Origin: Oasisia sp. SBJ-2009
Taxonomy: Eukaryota; Annelida; Polychaeta; Sabellida; Siboglinidae
Reading direction: 5' to 3'
DNA: 64,000 nucleotides
Assembly: GCA_964017155.1 (NCBI GenBank)
Contig: OZ024866.1
Span: 25,651,244 to 25,715,243 of the forward strand
Under the pieces are notes generated by a model that saw only the letters and a program-made list of their open reading frames with translations, searched no databases and had not been told where the DNA came from. Made by a program: the position numbers and the translations under genes. Of the stretch, positions 62,015-64,000 are shown piece by piece. The first letter of the stretch is position 1, and the number at the start of each line of letters is the position of its first letter.

Positions 62015-63589
62015 TGTGTGCGTGTGTGCGTGTAATGATATTTTTATGGATGGGATACTATCTGCCAAAGTTGTACACAACTAGATGATTCATAATATGA
62101 ATATTATACCTGAAAAAAAACCGAGTTACTCTCGTTTTACAGATTGTGACGACGGTCATTTCGGCGTGTTCTGTGACGGCATATGTCACTGTGACTCTGG
62201 CAGCTGTAACAAGACGACCGGACACTGTTCTGATGGATGTGCTACTGGTTGGTCAGGTGACAACTGTCAAACAGGTATGTGTCATTGTACTGTGTCTCCT
62301 ACCATATATAGCTAGTATAAAGAAAATATCAACAACAAAATTATGAGACAGATCCACAGTCAGAATAGAAATTACTAAGTTCATACCTGTTGCATAACAA
62401 ACATATTTTAATAAATAAATACAATTTAAACTGGTAGCAAAAGCTGACAAAATATTAGCACGTCTACATAACTGTGTATTTAAACAGCACTTTATGTAAG
62501 TGTATAAACGACAACGTCGTTGAACGTACGTGACTTTATACCTCAGGCAAATGTTTTATTACCAGTTCTAGCATGTAAGATAATGAATGCATGTACAATC
62601 TGGTCATTTTGCACAGGTAATCAAGACTTCAATTATAGTCGTAAGAAACGGGGAAAATGATATGATTGATATGCTACTCTATTGATATGCATAGTAGTTA
62701 CGTGATATATACATAACACCATATAGCTATATAGTCACTCATCTTTAAATAAAAAAATAAAACATCTACAATGTGTATTTGTTTCTGTATAGGTTCATTC
62801 TCCAAATTTATATGGAATGAATATGAATATAAATACGACAGCATAACCATTTATCAGTGGTTGGGCGTACACGAAATAAAATGTAATATAGGTAGAAACA
62901 AAGTAAACACATAGTAATTCGTTTTCGTGAAAATGTTCACCAAGTTGGAAGTATATTATTCAAGTAACATTTCTGATTACACAATAATACCTTCTACTCA
63001 CATCAATGTTTCAGCCACCATCTGCGGCCTTCTTCAGGAGCTGAATTGTCACTGCTCGCTAGATGGCGTGGTGAGCAGAGTGTCCCACACATAACTTAGT
63101 CTGTAGCCCCCTCGTCTCTGTGCATAGTTGGTACCGTCTTCCTAATCCAAATTGCTTCTTATATCCAACGCGAACACCTGTTCGTCTCTCTGCCCATCTA
63201 GCAAGAAGTGTCAATTCAGTTCCCGAAGAAGGCCGCAGATGGTGGTTGAAACACTGAAGTGAGTAGAAATTAGTATTGATATTTTATTTGAATAATATAG
63301 TGATTAGGTTCACAAATACAGACCCTATAATTGATTGTTTTCGGTAAATATATAAAACAATGCATAATTTCAGACGAGCGACATGTCATTGCATTCACCC
63401 TGAGCGTTGGCAACAGTTCCGAGGTGAATGAGCACACACAGTGTGCAAGTCACAACGGCGCCGTGGCTGCTGGAGCGACAGTCAACGAGTCGTGTACAGC
63501 GACAGGTCGATATCTCTCATTCAGAGTCACCGGCGAAAATGAAACATTGACCCTTTGTGAACTGGTTGTCATCGGGCATAAATATATAT
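50918..63589 (+). CDS. Receptor-like gene B (EGF/F-lectin/kringle), 3' end outside window
   Basis: Second copy of the receptor gene. Exons 50918-50978, 53911-54078, 54946-55143, 56839-56967, 57853-58101, 60450-60590, 62143-62274 and 63374-63589. Exons 1-6 look identical to gene A, the seventh (EGF) has four amino-acid replacements, and the FTP C-half has one synonymous change. All frames are open and all splice sites kept, so it is a plausible functional paralogue (or an allele). The last EGF exon would lie at about 64217. Confidence 0.8.
51411..52076. repeat. (ACGCAT)n array, 111 units
   Basis: 666 bp, 20 units shorter than in unit 1, otherwise perfect. Confidence 0.98.
52993..53330. repeat. 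38-bp minisatellite, unit 2
   Basis: Same unit order and variants as 34108-34445. Confidence 0.95.
53911..54078 (+). CDS. Receptor B exon 2: EGF-like
   Basis: Copy of 35026-35193, unchanged. Confidence 0.88.
   Translation, partial: VHRVDSTTRPLVEGRVFSPVGVPMAATRSLVSAWTAVNVAMVTRVATNGVDQPVR
54946..55143 (+). CDS. Receptor B exon 3: FTP N-half
   Basis: Copy of 36061-36258, unchanged. Confidence 0.88.
55525..56035 (-). pseudogene. Decayed reverse transcriptase fragment, unit 2
   Basis: Copy of 36640-37150 with the same lesions. Confidence 0.75.
56839..56967 (+). CDS. Receptor B exon 4: EGF-like
   Basis: Copy of 37954-38082, unchanged. Confidence 0.85.
   Translation, partial: NVRRATLAGDVVSSATSVRFVTVSQENVRQPAKTTDGASGVC
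57246..57569. repeat. Adjoining palindromes, unit 2
   Basis: Copy of 38361-38684 with both arms kept. Confidence 0.92.
57853..58101 (+). CDS. Receptor B exon 5: kringle
   Basis: Copy of 38968-39216; six kringle cysteines intact. Confidence 0.95.
60450..60590 (+). CDS. Receptor B exon 6: EGF-like
   Basis: Copy of 41565-41705, unchanged. Confidence 0.9.
60725..61182 (+). pseudogene. Decayed LINE 3' end with C2H2 finger, unit 2
   Basis: Copy of 41840-42285 with a longer internal (TA)n; FASHTGLTTHGRAKH here against FASHIG in unit 1. Confidence 0.65.
61198..62034. repeat. Expanded (GTGCGT)n array
   Basis: (GT)n, then (GTGCGG)n, then about 650 bp of (GTGCGT)n, and a (GTGC)n tail. The unit 1 counterpart is about 145 bp. 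Confidence 0.97.
62143..62274 (+). CDS. Receptor B exon 7: EGF-like, diverged
   Basis: Relative to 42552-42683: S to D (two bases), D to N, A to T and I to T. All cysteines are kept; no silent change in 132 bp. Confidence 0.92.
62793..62891 (+). CDS. Candidate extra receptor exon (phase 1-1)
   Basis: Acceptor GTATAG, donor ATAG/GTAGAA; 99 bp open, encoding SFSKFIWNEYEYKYDSITIY and a QWLGVHEIKC end. Its phase matches every other receptor exon and it sits between EGF and the FTP C-half. In unit 1 a 4-bp difference brings a stop into frame. No domain match; may be chance. Confidence 0.25.
62994..63266. mobile_element. Foldback/MITE-like element, unit 2
   Basis: Copy of 43406-43678. Confidence 0.75.
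63374..63589 (+). CDS. Receptor B exon 8: FTP C-half
   Basis: Copy of 43786-44001 with one synonymous change (ACC to ACA) in NETLTLCE. Confidence 0.88.
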
Positions 63590-64000
63590 GTATGTACACG
63601 TTACTTTATTTTTGTTTCCGTGATTTCGCGTCAGACAGATAAAATAAATATGCATCTCAAACGGCATATTTAATTACGCTGTAAACAGCGATTTTGACGG
63701 TTTTGTTTTAACAAAATAATATAGAACACATGGTCACTTACTTATTTTATAATAATTTATCATACAAGCCATTTTAATATGTGATTTCTGTAATATTCAA
63801 TATCTTGTCGCAATGGTTCAGGATTACTGGAATAATAAATGATTGGGATGTTGCGCCGGTTTGATATAAACTGAATTGTGTTAAGAAAGGCAAACAATAA
63901 TGATAGTATGTGAGATTTGACGGGCCACTGTAAATTTGTATTTCAAGAATGAACGACATCCAAATGCGCCACCTATGGGATATAATTGTAAAGCAAAACA
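63590..64000. other. Receptor B intron, runs off the window
   Basis: Matches 44002-44412; no further exon before the window ends. Confidence 0.6.

Overview
This is animal nuclear DNA, most likely from a lophotrochozoan and probably a mollusc. Genes are split into small exons with GT-AG (and two GC-AG) introns. Introns are full of (TA)n, (CA)n and hexanucleotide arrays, non-LTR retrotransposon debris and foldback elements. The gene families are a C3-like complement protein, a fibrinogen-related lectin and an EGF/kringle/F-lectin-type receptor. The species call is inference from gene content. There is no bacterial gene organisation.

Layout. (1) 245-19249, plus strand: the 3' part of a complement C3-like (thioester) gene. 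I resolved 20 exons whose frames join without a break into 853 residues plus stop: MG7 end, CUB, thioester domain, MG8 (receptor-binding) and C345C/NTR. Its first intron carries an intact RTE-type retrotransposon (700-4219) with a 12-bp target-site duplication. (2) 20635-26218, minus strand, convergent with C3: a fibrinogen-related (ficolin/FREP-like) gene with four exons forming a complete FBG domain; its N-terminal exon(s) were not found. One intron holds a 972-bp terminal-inverted-repeat element. (3) 25899-44757 and 44758-64000: an 18.9-kb unit present twice head to tail and nearly identical over most of its length. Each unit starts with the first FBG exon (minus strand). Two short plus-strand exons follow, encoding a tyrosine-rich C-terminal tail. 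The unit then holds a receptor-like gene: signal peptide, EGF-like, F5/8C-FTP N-half, EGF, kringle, EGF, EGF, FTP C-half, EGF. Every internal exon is phase 1-1.

The duplication has consequences. The second FBG exon copy (44932-45077) is orphaned. The receptor gene of unit 1 runs across the junction and joins in frame to tail exons in unit 2, giving a 515-residue reading frame with no visible transmembrane exon. Left of about 41.2 kb the two units differ at only a handful of bases. Right of it they differ much more, including five substitutions in one EGF exon that are all amino-acid changing. The duplication may be very recent, or partly an assembly artefact (collapsed or duplicated haplotypes); long reads would decide.

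Functionally the window is an innate-immunity neighbourhood: a thioester complement effector, a soluble lectin of the type that can activate complement, and lectin/EGF-type receptors with SH2-docking-like tail motifs. A link between these products is inference from family knowledge. The C3-like thioester motif reads GCCEQ rather than GCGEQ, and the usual catalytic histidine is not visible, so its chemistry may be altered.
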